Assembly (NCBI GenBank): GCA_017619935.1
Contig: JAFZRJ010000014.1
Location: 124,001 to 188,000, forward strand
From: Muribaculaceae bacterium
Lineage (GTDB): Bacteria > Bacteroidota > Bacteroidia > Bacteroidales > Muribaculaceae
Reading direction: 5' to 3'
Length of the DNA: 64,000 nt
The translations under genes were made by a program, and so were the position numbers. The notes below the pieces were generated by a model. It had not been told where the DNA came from. It ran no database searches and worked only from the letters and a program-made list of their open reading frames with translations. Shown here piece after piece: positions 36,556 through 45,010 of this stretch (position 1 is its first letter; each line of letters starts with the position of its first letter).

Positions 36556-36731
36556 GGTGGGTTTTATAAATTAACTTGAGATGTTTTTGATTTGTTTTCG
36601 AGCAGATGCGTGGCTAAAGTCGATGTGGCATAGCGGGCTATGTCGCAAGACTTTAACACAGCAGATACCGAAAAAGAAACAAAAACAGCCAAGAGCCTAT
36701 TTTACGTAATTTTTAATTTATAGAACCTACC
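36556..36731. mobile_element. 176-bp palindromic MITE-like element flanked by TTTA repeats
   Basis: Terminal inverted repeats of 19 bases agree except at two positions (GGTRGGTTYTATAAATTAA read inward from each end). The interior is also palindromic: GTTTTTGATTTGTTTTCG pairs with a right-arm copy, TAAAGTC pairs with GACTTTA, and CATAGC-gg-gCTATG forms the tip near 36628-36642. The direct repeat TTTA at 36552-36555 and 36732-36735 flanks it, as expected for a target duplication. No ORF is inside. Copies elsewhere could not be checked. Confidence 0.65.
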
Positions 36732-36804
36732 TTTAGACTACAACATCTGTGCCAAAGTTTAAGATACAAGTCAATTTTTTGGAACTCACTTTAATTATTT
36801 TTTG

Positions 36805-36812
36805 TAATTTTG
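36805..36812 (+). promoter_or_regulatory. TAnnTTTG -7 box for lgt
   Basis: TAATTTTG lies 27 bases before the ATG at 36840. An upstream in-frame start at 36810 would fall inside this box, which favours 36840. Confidence 0.75.
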
Positions 36813-36839
36813 CGACACTATCTTTCACAACGAAGTATC

Positions 36840-37715
36840 ATGCTCGACTTTATCACATGGACCGTGAGTCCAAATTTATATGACGGTTTTGTGACCGTGC
36901 GCTGGTATGGCTTGATGTTTGCCATCGGCTTTCTCATTGGCTATGAGGTAGTTTACCGCATCTTCAAGCATGAAGGAGCCCCCGAGCGATGGCTGGGCAG
37001 CCTGTTCATCTATGTGGTGATTGCCACCATCGTGGGCGCGAGACTGGGCCATGTGTTCTTCTACGACTGGGCCTATTACAAAGATCACCTGGGAGAAATC
37101 TTCAAGGTGTGGGAAGGCGGACTGGCGAGCCACGGCGGCACAGCGGGCATCCTGCTGGCCGTGTGGATTTTCAGCAAACACATCACCAAGCGACCCATGC
37201 TGTGGACACTCGACCGCCTGGTGGTGCCGGTGGGACTCGTGGCGGCGCTGATTCGCATCGGTAACCTGATGAATCACGAAATCTACGGATGCGCCACTGA
37301 CCTTCCGTGGGCCTTCAATTTTGTGCAAAACGTGTCCCAATGGATGCAAGGTGCCGACCCCATCTTTACCGCTCCGTCGCACCCCACGCAGATTTACGAA
37401 GCGCTGTGTTACCTGGCCACTTTCGGCATCTGCATGTGGATGTACTGGAAGCGTCGCGCACAGGAGCGCGAAGGGCTCATCTTCGGCATGTTCATGCTGG
37501 GCATCTTCGTGCCACGCTTCTTCATCGAGTTCATCAAAAACGTGCAGGAACCGTGGGAAATCGCCATGCGAGAGACATGGGGCCTCGACCAGGGTCAACT
37601 CCTGAGCCTGCCCTTCATCATCCTGGGCGTGTGGCTCATCATCAGGGCCATGCGGCGCCCGCGCGTACCGCTTGAATATCCCGACCGCTTCCCCGACGAG
37701 AAGAAGGACAAATGA
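36840..37715 (+). CDS. lgt: prolipoprotein diacylglyceryl transferase
   Basis: This 291-residue inner-membrane enzyme transfers diacylglycerol from phosphatidylglycerol to the lipobox cysteine of prolipoproteins. Seven hydrophobic segments are visible, and the signature GNLMNHEIYG (the family's GN-x-x-N-x-E region) lies near residue 140, with the SHGG motif of helix 2 (LASHGGTAGI) near 96. The C-terminus ends in a charged tail. It follows its own promoter and is preceded by the MITE-like element. Confidence 0.95.
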   Translation: MLDFITWTVSPNLYDGFVTVRWYGLMFAIGFLIGYEVVYRIFKHEGAPERWLGSLFIYVVIATIVGARLGHVFFYDWAYYKDHLGEIFKVWEGGLASHGGTAGILLAVWIFSKHITKRPMLWTLDRLVVPVGLVAALIRIGNLMNHEIYGCATDLPWAFNFVQNVSQWMQGADPIFTAPSHPTQIYEALCYLATFGICMWMYWKRRAQEREGLIFGMFMLGIFVPRFFIEFIKNVQEPWEIAMRETWGLDQGQLLSLPFIILGVWLIIRAMRRPRVPLEYPDRFPDEKKDK

Positions 37716-37789
37716 CCGTTTTCAACGAGAAATTGACGCACTGCACGAATTATCATCACATCGGTGCTTGACGGAACAAAAAATATGAG

Positions 37790-37797
37790 TACATTTG
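37790..37797 (+). promoter_or_regulatory. TAnnTTTG -7 box for the isochorismatase-family gene
   Basis: TACATTTG, with TTGAC about 20 bases upstream, lies 89 bases before the ATG at 37887. A sigma-54 motif follows it. Confidence 0.6.
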
Positions 37798-37820
37798 CAC
37801 GCCCGATTCGACAGAATGAA

Positions 37821-37840
37821 TTTGGCATGTTTTTTGCAAT
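37821..37840 (+). promoter_or_regulatory. Sigma-54 (-24/-12) promoter motif
   Basis: TTTGGCATGTTTTTTGCAAT has GG (37824-37825) and GC (37836-37837) separated by exactly 10 bases, with TGGCA and TTGCA context. The GC lies 49 bases before the ATG at 37887. It closely matches the motif at 53984. Confidence 0.65.
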
Positions 37841-37886
37841 ATGAGCAACGAACTTTATCAACCTAATAACTAACTTAATTAGAGAA

Positions 37887-38438
37887 ATGAACAAACTTAA
37901 CAAACCCGCAATTCTCGTCGTTGACATGCTCAATGACTTCGTGACTGGTGCTCTTGGCTGCGACCGAGCTCGTGAAATCGTTCCCGCTACCGCTGCTCTG
38001 CTCGACGCGGCTCGCGAGGCTGGTGTTCCCGTGATCTTCTGCAACGACTGCCACATCAAGGACATTGACCGTGAGTTGAAACTCTGGGGTGACCACGCCA
38101 TCAAGGGCACACCCGGTGCCGATGTAATTCCCGAGCTCAACCTCTGCGACAAGGACTATGTGGTGCCCAAACGTCGTTACAGCGGCTTCTTCCAAACCGA
38201 CCTCGACATTCTGTTGAAAGAACTCGGCGTACAAACAGTTATCATCTCCGGTCTGCACACCCACATGTGCTGCCGTCACACCTCGGCCGACGCTTACTGC
38301 CTGGGGTACGACGTCGTCGTCGCCAAGGAAGCCACCAACGCCTTCACCGAGGAGGACTACCAGGGTGGACTTGCCTACCTCAAGACCTGCTACGGCGCTG
38401 ACGCCTACACCAACAAGGAACTGATTAAGATGTTCTAA
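37887..38438 (+). CDS. isochorismatase-family cysteine hydrolase (nicotinamidase-like)
   Basis: This 183-residue protein belongs to the isochorismatase-like cysteine hydrolases, which include nicotinamidase. The catalytic triad is likely D13 in VVDMLNDF, the lysine in DYVVPKRRYSGF, and the cysteine in GLHTHMCCRHTSADAY. Length and the metal-binding region (FCNDCHIKD) fit a nicotinamidase or related amidase. Its 5' region holds both a TAnnTTTG box and a sigma-54 motif, so nitrogen- or stress-linked control is possible. A terminator follows. Confidence 0.85.
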   Translation: MNKLNKPAILVVDMLNDFVTGALGCDRAREIVPATAALLDAAREAGVPVIFCNDCHIKDIDRELKLWGDHAIKGTPGADVIPELNLCDKDYVVPKRRYSGFFQTDLDILLKELGVQTVIISGLHTHMCCRHTSADAYCLGYDVVVAKEATNAFTEEDYQGGLAYLKTCYGADAYTNKELIKMF

Positions 38439-38464
38439 ACGAACTTCAAATATTCTTATCTAGT

Positions 38465-38506
38465 GAGGAGGATGTGCCAGTGGGCTGACACATCCTCCTC
38501 CTTTTA
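38465..38506 (+). terminator. Terminator after the isochorismatase-family gene
   Basis: A perfect 12-bp stem (GAGGAGGATGTG / CACATCCTCCTC, 38465-38476 with 38489-38500) is followed by CTTTT. It separates this gene from the restriction operon. Confidence 0.8.
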
Positions 38507-38600
38507 ACCCATATTGGGTTTTATAATTCCTTATTTTTGGCTTTCCCTCTCTTCGGCTGCCATGCTTATGGTACTCATCTGTTCCATGTAGCACGCCTAT

Positions 38601-41600
38601 TTACAAGCCAAAGTACTTCTCAAAGAATGCTTGTATCTTCTCAATGACAGCCAACTTCTTTTGATGCCTATTTCCACCGCCACCAAATCTTGACATTGGC
38701 GGCAGAATCTTATCGATGTCGGTGCCTGTGGTTCTGACCTGGCCGTCTCTGAGAGCGTTTTCAATAAACTTCCTCGTTTCCGACTCCTTCAACTTCTCTT
38801 CCTTAATGATGTTGGAGAGGTCTTCTTCCTTCTTCTGTTTGACGAAATCTTCCCATGCGCCATCGACATCTTCGCCAATATTGACAGCATCTACGAAACT
38901 CTCAATGAGTTCTTTCTTGCTTCGCAGGTTCATACTTGCGCCAACAGCCTTGTTGATGCTTACCAGCAACTCTTTATTCTTGCAGTTGCTGTCATGGTAT
39001 TGCTTCACCAACATGAGGATGTAGTCGATGTTGATTTCAACTTGTCTGATGAGTTCTGTCTCGAAGATTAGGTCATCATTGATGATTTCCTTATCAGTAT
39101 TATTTTTCTTCCTCCACTTGTCGCGCAAATCAAGGTAGTGGCTCTGGTAGTCCTGCATCTGACCATCTGTGAGCAACTCCTTGCCCTCAAACTGGTCAAA
39201 TGACTGTAGCACATTGATGGACTTCAACAGGCTACCAAACAGTCCAATAAACCGCCTTTCCTCTTGTTCGCCCATTGCTGGTTTTCCGTCAGGAAACTCG
39301 TTTATCAGTTGTTGTACCAACTCTGTATAGCCATAGCAATGTTTGCCCTTCGTGGTGTCATAGCCATTATAGTAAGAGTTAAAGTCTTTCAGAAGGACAA
39401 TACTGCTGGCATCTTTGTCGCCAAACAATGCAATGGCATCATCAGTCTCTTTTTGAAGATTTCGGAAACACACGATGTTGCCAAATGTCTTGATGGAGTT
39501 CAGAATTCTGTTAGTCCTGCTATATCCTTGGATGAGTCCATGCTGTCGGAGGTTCTTATCTACGAACAGGGTGTTGAGCGTAGTCGCATCGAATCCAGTG
39601 AGGAACATATTCACCACAATCAAGAGGTCAACCTGCCTGTTCTTCATCCTCAACGACAAGTCCTTATAGTAGTTCTGGAACTTGTCATTGCTGGTGTCAT
39701 AGTTGGTGTTGAACATCTGGTTGTAGTCCTTGATGGCGCCATCGAGGAAGTCTCTGCTCTGCTGGTCAAGGCTGGTGGTACTTTCAGGGTTTTCCTCCGC
39801 CAGAATGCCATCTATCTCTTCCTCATTCGCTCCGTAGGAGTAGATTGTAGCAATCTTCAATCTCTGGGCTTCTGGTAGTGCTGCTTGCTGTTTCTTGAAC
39901 TCATTGTAGTATGCCTTTGCCATTGGAATGGAAGCCACGGCAAACATGGCGTTGAACCCAAGCAGTTTCTGGACAGTCTTTTGCTCCTTTACCTCCTTGC
40001 CTCGGCCAGCACTTGCCACCTCACCAATGTTTTGGGTGGCTCTGAACGAGTAGTATGAAGTCCTCTTGGTTTTCTGGTCAAAGTGCTCTAGGATATACTT
40101 TACGACCGCCTCAACTCGCTCTGGAGCCGAAAATACCTTCTCCCTATCAATGGCTGAAATCTGCTTATCTTGAATCGCATCCTTCTGCTTTAGGGTGTTG
40201 ACATAATCGATTCTGAACGGCAACACATTCTCATCGTTGATGGCGTCAACAATGGTGTAGGTGTGCAGTTTGTCGCCAAAGGCCTGTTGGGTGGTTTTCA
40301 GTTTTACGTTGCCGCCACTACTGGCATTGGCCGCAAATATGGGTGTGCCAGTGAAGCCAAAAAGGTGGTACTTTTTAAAGTACTTTGTTATTGCTGTGTG
40401 CATCTCACCGAAATTGCTACGGTGGCACTCATCAAAGATGATGACAACCCTTTTTTGGAATACCTCATGCCCTTTGTTCTTCTGCACAAAGATAGAGAGT
40501 TTCTGGATGGTTGTGATGATTATCTTATAGTTGTGGTAGGCTCCGTTCTTGTCCTTATTCTCCAACTGCCGTTGTAGCACTGCCGTGGATGAGTTGCTGT
40601 CAGCGGCCCCTTCCTCAAACCTGTTGTACTCTTTCATGGTCTGGTAGTCGAGGTCTTTCCTGTCAACGACAAACAGTACCTTGTCAATGAAATCCAACCT
40701 TGATGCCAGTTGCGCGGTCTTGAAAGAGGTAAGCGTCTTGCCACTGCCTGTCGTGTGCCAGATGTAGCCACCACCCTCAATCTTGCCATACTGCTTGTAG
40801 TTGTTGGCGATGTTGATTCGTTGGATGATTCTTTCAGTGGCTGCAATCTGGTATGGCCGCATCACCATCAACATTCGTTCTGTCGTAAACACGCAGTACT
40901 TTGTGAGCACGTTCAGCAAACTGTGCTTGGAAAGGAAAGTCTTGGCGAAGTCAATGAGGTCAAGGATGGGCTTGTTGTTGCTGTCGGTCCAGAATGATGA
41001 GAACTCGAAGGAGTTGCTTGTTCTCTTTGACTTGCTTTTGCTTCCTTGATGCTGTTCTTTCAGGTGATTGGCTCGGGTGGTGTTGGAATAGTACTTGGTG
41101 TTTGTGCCATTGCTGATGATGAAAATCTGCACATACTCATACAGGCCGCATCCAGCCCAGAAACTGTCCCTCTGGTATCGGTTTATCTGATTGAATGCTT
41201 CTTTGAGTTGAACACCCCTTCTTTTCAGTTCCACATGAACCAAAGGCAGACCGTTCACCAGAATGGTGACATCATATCTGGTGTCATGGCTCCCTGCTTT
41301 CTCTTCATATTGGTTGATGACTTGCAGATAGTTGTTGTGGATATTTCTCTTGTCAATCAGATAGATGTTCTTGCTCTCGCCAGAATCGCGTTTGAGCACC
41401 TGAATATAGTCCTCTTGAATTTTGGCGGTTTTGGCTTCTATACCATCATTCTTGTTGGCTAGGTTTTCTCTGAAAAACCTTTCCCATTCAGCATCGGTGA
41501 AGACATAGTTGTTGAGTTTCTGTAACTGCACTCTGAGGTTGTCCACGAGGTCTTTTTCCTCGTGGATGGGCAGATACTCATAGCCTTGTTCCGTGAGGGT

Positions 41601-41720
41601 CTTGATGAAGTCCTTTTCGAGCATGGCTTCGCTCTGAAATTTGTCAAGCCTGCCATACTCAGTTTCAAACTCACTGACTACGGTATATTCTTCGTTCTCA
41701 GCAATGATGTTGTATGCCAT
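38601..41720 (-). CDS. hsdR: type I restriction enzyme subunit R
   Basis: This 1039-residue protein is the ATP-driven translocase and nuclease subunit of a type I restriction system. The N-terminal nuclease motif is D with VHVELKRRG near residue 174 (D-x-n-E-x-K). The SF2 motor shows HTTGSGKTLTSF (Walker A), FDECHRSNFGEM (DECH box), FTGTPI, and later an RTNRI motif. The C-terminal helical part ends near GGGNRHQKK. Size and motifs resemble the EcoR124I (type IC) group. It is the last gene of the hsdM-hsdS-hsdR operon, 8 bases after hsdS. Confidence 0.96.
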   Translation of the reverse strand: MAYNIIAENEEYTVVSEFETEYGRLDKFQSEAMLEKDFIKTLTEQGYEYLPIHEEKDLVDNLRVQLQKLNNYVFTDAEWERFFRENLANKNDGIEAKTAKIQEDYIQVLKRDSGESKNIYLIDKRNIHNNYLQVINQYEEKAGSHDTRYDVTILVNGLPLVHVELKRRGVQLKEAFNQINRYQRDSFWAGCGLYEYVQIFIISNGTNTKYYSNTTRANHLKEQHQGSKSKSKRTSNSFEFSSFWTDSNNKPILDLIDFAKTFLSKHSLLNVLTKYCVFTTERMLMVMRPYQIAATERIIQRINIANNYKQYGKIEGGGYIWHTTGSGKTLTSFKTAQLASRLDFIDKVLFVVDRKDLDYQTMKEYNRFEEGAADSNSSTAVLQRQLENKDKNGAYHNYKIIITTIQKLSIFVQKNKGHEVFQKRVVIIFDECHRSNFGEMHTAITKYFKKYHLFGFTGTPIFAANASSGGNVKLKTTQQAFGDKLHTYTIVDAINDENVLPFRIDYVNTLKQKDAIQDKQISAIDREKVFSAPERVEAVVKYILEHFDQKTKRTSYYSFRATQNIGEVASAGRGKEVKEQKTVQKLLGFNAMFAVASIPMAKAYYNEFKKQQAALPEAQRLKIATIYSYGANEEEIDGILAEENPESTTSLDQQSRDFLDGAIKDYNQMFNTNYDTSNDKFQNYYKDLSLRMKNRQVDLLIVVNMFLTGFDATTLNTLFVDKNLRQHGLIQGYSRTNRILNSIKTFGNIVCFRNLQKETDDAIALFGDKDASSIVLLKDFNSYYNGYDTTKGKHCYGYTELVQQLINEFPDGKPAMGEQEERRFIGLFGSLLKSINVLQSFDQFEGKELLTDGQMQDYQSHYLDLRDKWRKKNNTDKEIINDDLIFETELIRQVEINIDYILMLVKQYHDSNCKNKELLVSINKAVGASMNLRSKKELIESFVDAVNIGEDVDGAWEDFVKQKKEEDLSNIIKEEKLKESETRKFIENALRDGQVRTTGTDIDKILPPMSRFGGGGNRHQKKLAVIEKIQAFFEKYFGL

Positions 41721-41728
41721 AGTTATGC

Positions 41729-42955
41729 TTATGCTTTCTTCTTGAAGGATAATAGTTTGTCTCTGTAATACTCATATTGCTGCTTCCTTGCCTCTATCTC
41801 TGCTGGAAGGCCTTGAGAGAGGTCATTGACAAGGGTGTCAAATCGGTCAAGGGTGGATGCAATCCTTTCTTGTTCTTTTATAGAGGGAATAGGCACTGTG
41901 AAATTAGCAATATCTTTCATGCTGATATGTGGTATGGCACCATGTGTCTTTTTTTTATCAACATAATTGGGAAACCAATTATTAATACAATGAAATATAT
42001 AATTGATATTGACAACGGAAGACCTTATTCTTGCGACTCGCTGGACGAGCAAAAGAGGTAGATGTTCCTCCTTAACCATGCCAAAACTCTTTCCCACCAA
42101 TGAACCATCCATAGAAATCACAATATCATTCTCATTGACTATGTATTTGTCTAATCCTTCTGAACTTTTCCAAAATCTGTCATCAGTGTCATTGAAACAC
42201 AACTGCCCTCTTTTGATATTAACACCTCTCATAAGTCTGACTCCATAGTCTGTAAATTGAGTGCTATTAAAAGGGAACCCCGACAATAAGTCTGTCACAT
42301 CTCCTAATTTTGTCCATTTAACATCGCTCCTACCTTCGAATGAGAGCAGTTTGTCTCTATAATATTGATATTGTTGTTGTCTTGCTTGCAGCTCCGCTTG
42401 CAGCTCCGCTTGCAGCTCCGCTTGCAGCTCGGTGAATGTGTCTAATATCTTAACTATCTCCTCTTGGACGGGAAGTGGTGGAACAGGAATAAGGTAGTTC
42501 TTTACTATTTGAGCATTAATGTTATTCTGACTTCCTTGTCCCAAAGATTTTATATTTTCATACTCATTGCAAACACAATAATACACGAATTTATAATGTG
42601 CCTTGTGAGGATTTATTTGGAGATTGCAACATGCTTGGTTTGTTGTAAGTGGAATCTTGTTGATACAAACTTTTCCAGCAGTTGCACCATACATTGCAAC
42701 AATAACGCAGTTCTCTGGTATAATCTTTGCTGATGAGTTTATTACGGCCTCTTCTGTTATCTTGATTTCAGTACCATATACATCCTTCCAATCAACTTCT
42801 TGAGTTCTTAACCAAGGGATATTGCCTGTGAAATAGTCTCCCTTCCCCCTTGAAGGTGTTCCACCTGAACAGACCTTATCACACACATCAACTAATTTCA
42901 CCCACTCCACCCCGTCTGGACAGTATTGCTGTATCAGTTCATCAATCTTGCTCAT
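41729..42955 (-). CDS. hsdS: type I restriction specificity subunit with ELQA repeats
   Basis: This 408-residue subunit sets the DNA target. Two target-recognition domains (about residues 1-170 and 210-375) are joined by a helical spacer that carries four ELQA repeats just before RQQQYQYYRDKLLSFEG; the C-terminal copy of this conserved region is RKQQYEYYRDKLLSFKKK. The ELQA run is encoded by four 12-bp units (42384-42431). The layout is that of type IC HsdS, in which repeat number fixes the gap between the two half-sites. Target sequence cannot be read. It starts three bases after hsdM. Confidence 0.95.
   Translation of the reverse strand: MSKIDELIQQYCPDGVEWVKLVDVCDKVCSGGTPSRGKGDYFTGNIPWLRTQEVDWKDVYGTEIKITEEAVINSSAKIIPENCVIVAMYGATAGKVCINKIPLTTNQACCNLQINPHKAHYKFVYYCVCNEYENIKSLGQGSQNNINAQIVKNYLIPVPPLPVQEEIVKILDTFTELQAELQAELQAELQARQQQYQYYRDKLLSFEGRSDVKWTKLGDVTDLLSGFPFNSTQFTDYGVRLMRGVNIKRGQLCFNDTDDRFWKSSEGLDKYIVNENDIVISMDGSLVGKSFGMVKEEHLPLLLVQRVARIRSSVVNINYIFHCINNWFPNYVDKKKTHGAIPHISMKDIANFTVPIPSIKEQERIASTLDRFDTLVNDLSQGLPAEIEARKQQYEYYRDKLLSFKKKA
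42384..42431 (-). repeat. Four 12-bp repeats in hsdS (ELQA)
   Basis: Four consecutive units of GCTTGCAGCTCC (plus-strand sense) are present, the fourth differing in its last base. Each encodes ELQA on the minus strand, so copy-number change keeps the frame but alters spacer length. Confidence 0.9.
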
Positions 42956-42958
42956 GGC

Positions 42959-44515
42959 TTACAACTCCTTAATGATTTCATCAATCTGTTTCCTGAGTTC
43001 ATTCTCATGAGCCACAATCTGAGCCAGTCTGACATTCAGTTCAACAATATCTACCTTCTCTCTGGTGTCTTCTTGCTCAACATAAGAAGAGACAGAGAGG
43101 TTGTAACCACCTTCTGCTATGGTGCCGTTGCTCACAAGTTTGCATAGATACTGCACATCATCCCTGTCGGCAAACATCTGCACAATGTGTTCAATGTTGT
43201 CGGGTGTGAGTTTATTATTGTTGGTAATCTTGACACACTCCTTGCTGGCATCGACGAAAAGTGTATTGTTGTCCTTCTTTGACTTCTTCAGCACCATGAT
43301 GCAAGTGGCAATGCTGGTTCCATAGAAAAGATTGTCGGGCAACTGGATGATACAGTCCACATAGTTGTTGTCAATGAGATACTGGCGAATCTTCTTTTCT
43401 GCGCCACCTCGATACATCACACCTGGGAAACACACAATGGCAGCCGTGCCATTGGTCGCAAGCCATGAGAGCGAGTGCATGATGAAAGCGAGGTCTGCCT
43501 TAGACTTCGGCGCAAGCACACCAGCAGGTGCAAATCGCGGGTCGTTGATGAGGGTGATGTCATCATCACCTTTCCACTTGATGCTGTAAGGTGGATTTGA
43601 GACGATGACCTCAAAAGGCTCGTCATCCCAGTGCATTGGGGATATAAGCGTGTCCTCACAGGCAATGTCGAACTTGTCGTAGTCAATGTCGTGGAGGAAC
43701 ATATTGATGCGGCAAAGGTTGTAGGTGGTGAGGTTGATTTCTTGGCCAAAAAAGCCTTGCCTCACGTTCTCCTTGCCCAGAATCTTGGCTGCTTTCAACA
43801 ACAGAGAGCCCGAACCACAAGCAGGGTCATATACCTTGTTGACTTCAGTCTTGCCCAACGTAGCCAGTTTAGTGAGCAATTCTGACACCTCTTGAGGAGT
43901 ATAGAATTCTCCACCACTCTTGCCCGCGTTGCTGGCGTACATTGTCATCAAGTACTCATAGGCATCACCAAAAGCATCGATGGTATTGTCTTGGTAGTCC
44001 CCAAGATTCATTTGCTCGATGCCATGAAGCAACTTGACGAGTTTCTCGTTTCGCTTGACAACAGTGGCACCCAGTTTGTTGGAGTTGACATCAAGGTCGG
44101 CAAACAACCCGTTGAAGTCGTCCTCGCTCTCTGTTCCTTTGGCACTGGCTTCGATGGCCGTGAATATGCGTTCAAGGGTTTCGTTGAGGTTATCATCCTT
44201 ATCGCAGACCTTGCAGACATTGGCGAACAGTTGGCTTGGAAGAATGAAGAAACCCTTCACGTTGACCATCTCTTCTCTTGCATCCTCTGCAATGGAATCA
44301 TCAAGGTCAGCAAAGTTGAAGTCATGGTTTCCACTGTCCCACTCCCCCTTGTTGATGTAGTTGGTGATGTTTTCGCTGATATAACGGTAGAAGAGCATAC
44401 CTAGGATATAAGACTTAAAGTCCCATCCATCCACGCTGCCCCTCATCTCATCTGCAATCGCCCAGATGGTCCTGTGGAGTTCTGCTCTTTCCATTTCCTT
44501 TTTGTTGTCTGCCAT
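42959..44515 (-). CDS. hsdM: type I DNA methyltransferase subunit M
   Basis: This 518-residue subunit methylates adenine at the target and forms the M2S core. Motif I is DPACGSGSLLL near residue 210 and motif IV is SNPPYS near residue 300. The N-terminal helical domain is typical of EcoR124I-type HsdM. I chose the ATG at 44513-44515, since it starts the normal MADNKKEM sequence and lies 38 bases after a -7 box; the frame extends upstream through that promoter. It overlaps no neighbour and leads the hsd operon. Confidence 0.96.
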   Translation of the reverse strand: MADNKKEMERAELHRTIWAIADEMRGSVDGWDFKSYILGMLFYRYISENITNYINKGEWDSGNHDFNFADLDDSIAEDAREEMVNVKGFFILPSQLFANVCKVCDKDDNLNETLERIFTAIEASAKGTESEDDFNGLFADLDVNSNKLGATVVKRNEKLVKLLHGIEQMNLGDYQDNTIDAFGDAYEYLMTMYASNAGKSGGEFYTPQEVSELLTKLATLGKTEVNKVYDPACGSGSLLLKAAKILGKENVRQGFFGQEINLTTYNLCRINMFLHDIDYDKFDIACEDTLISPMHWDDEPFEVIVSNPPYSIKWKGDDDITLINDPRFAPAGVLAPKSKADLAFIMHSLSWLATNGTAAIVCFPGVMYRGGAEKKIRQYLIDNNYVDCIIQLPDNLFYGTSIATCIMVLKKSKKDNNTLFVDASKECVKITNNNKLTPDNIEHIVQMFADRDDVQYLCKLVSNGTIAEGGYNLSVSSYVEQEDTREKVDIVELNVRLAQIVAHENELRKQIDEIIKEL

Positions 44516-44553
44516 GGGGTCTCTTTGTTTTTCTGTTGTTAAGAATGTCACCG

Positions 44554-44561
44554 CAAAGATA
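44554..44561 (-). promoter_or_regulatory. TAnnTTTG -7 box for the hsd operon
   Basis: TATCTTTG on the minus strand, with TTGCC about 20 bases upstream as a -33 candidate, lies 38 bases before the hsdM ATG. Confidence 0.65.
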
Positions 44562-44613
44562 GTAAAAATGATTGAAATAAGGCAATCTCTAAGGGCTCTT
44601 GCCATTTTTTTTG

Positions 44614-44621
44614 TACTTTTG
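44614..44621 (+). promoter_or_regulatory. TAnnTTTG -7 box for the rhuM remnant
   Basis: TACTTTTG lies 20 bases before the ATG at 44642, divergent to the hsd promoter. Confidence 0.6.
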
Positions 44622-44641
44622 TGCCATCAACCCACTTGAAT

Positions 44642-44926
44642 ATGGAATCACGAAAGAATATGCCTACACCATCCAGTTCGGCGATAGAAATTTTCACCAC
44701 CGAGGACGGCAACACCCAGTTGCAAGTGAAACTGGAAAATGATACCGTTTGGCTAAACACTCACCAAATGGCTATACTGTTTAATCGCGAAGAATCAAAC
44801 ATTCGGCGACATGTCATAAATGTTTTCAAAGAGAGAGAACTCACCACTGAGAATAACGTGCATTTTTTACACGTTAATGGGATTAAAAAACCTGTACCGT
44901 TTTACAACCTTGATGTAACCATATGA
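44642..44926 (+). pseudogene. Truncated RhuM-family gene
   Basis: The 94 residues match the N-terminal part of RhuM-family proteins, which often accompany type I restriction systems: an FTTEDGNTQLQVKLENDTVW segment and LNTHQMAILFNREESNIRRHV are typical. It stops at TGA right after FYNLDVTI, where full-length members continue (usually SVGYRVKS) for some 200 residues. In the same frame after the TGA, 27 more codons run to a TAA that overlaps the alaX start (44927-45010). This tail does not look like RhuM to me. Internal deletion or fusion is likely; the intact promoter suggests the short product may still be made. Confidence 0.8.
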
Positions 44927-45010
44927 TTATCAGCAACTGTAAAGGAATGCTTACAAGTTCAAATTGAAGGAAATAGAATTGTCAGCTTAATCAATCAGAA
45001 CAACCCATAA
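44927..45010 (+). pseudogene. 27-codon 3' remnant of an unknown gene joined to alaX
   Basis: In frame with the rhuM fragment after its TGA, these codons read LSATVKECLQVQIEG and onward to NQNNP, ending in a TAA that overlaps the alaX ATG (TAATG). The tight junction is what a real upstream gene would show, so it may be the 3' end of a host gene interrupted by the restriction island. It could also be chance. Confidence 0.35.

Larger units (their letters stand above)
36515..36839. other. Intergenic region with a MITE-like palindrome and the lgt promoter
   Basis: This 325-base gap holds the 176-bp palindromic element described separately and the TAATTTTG box of lgt. No credible ORF is present. 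Confidence 0.7.

Noticed and set aside
36736-36770. Possible minus-strand sigma-54 motif (TTTGGCACAGATGTTGTA)
   Set aside because: The -24 part is good but the -12 pair is GT instead of GC, and it lies more than 220 bases from the nearest minus-strand start.
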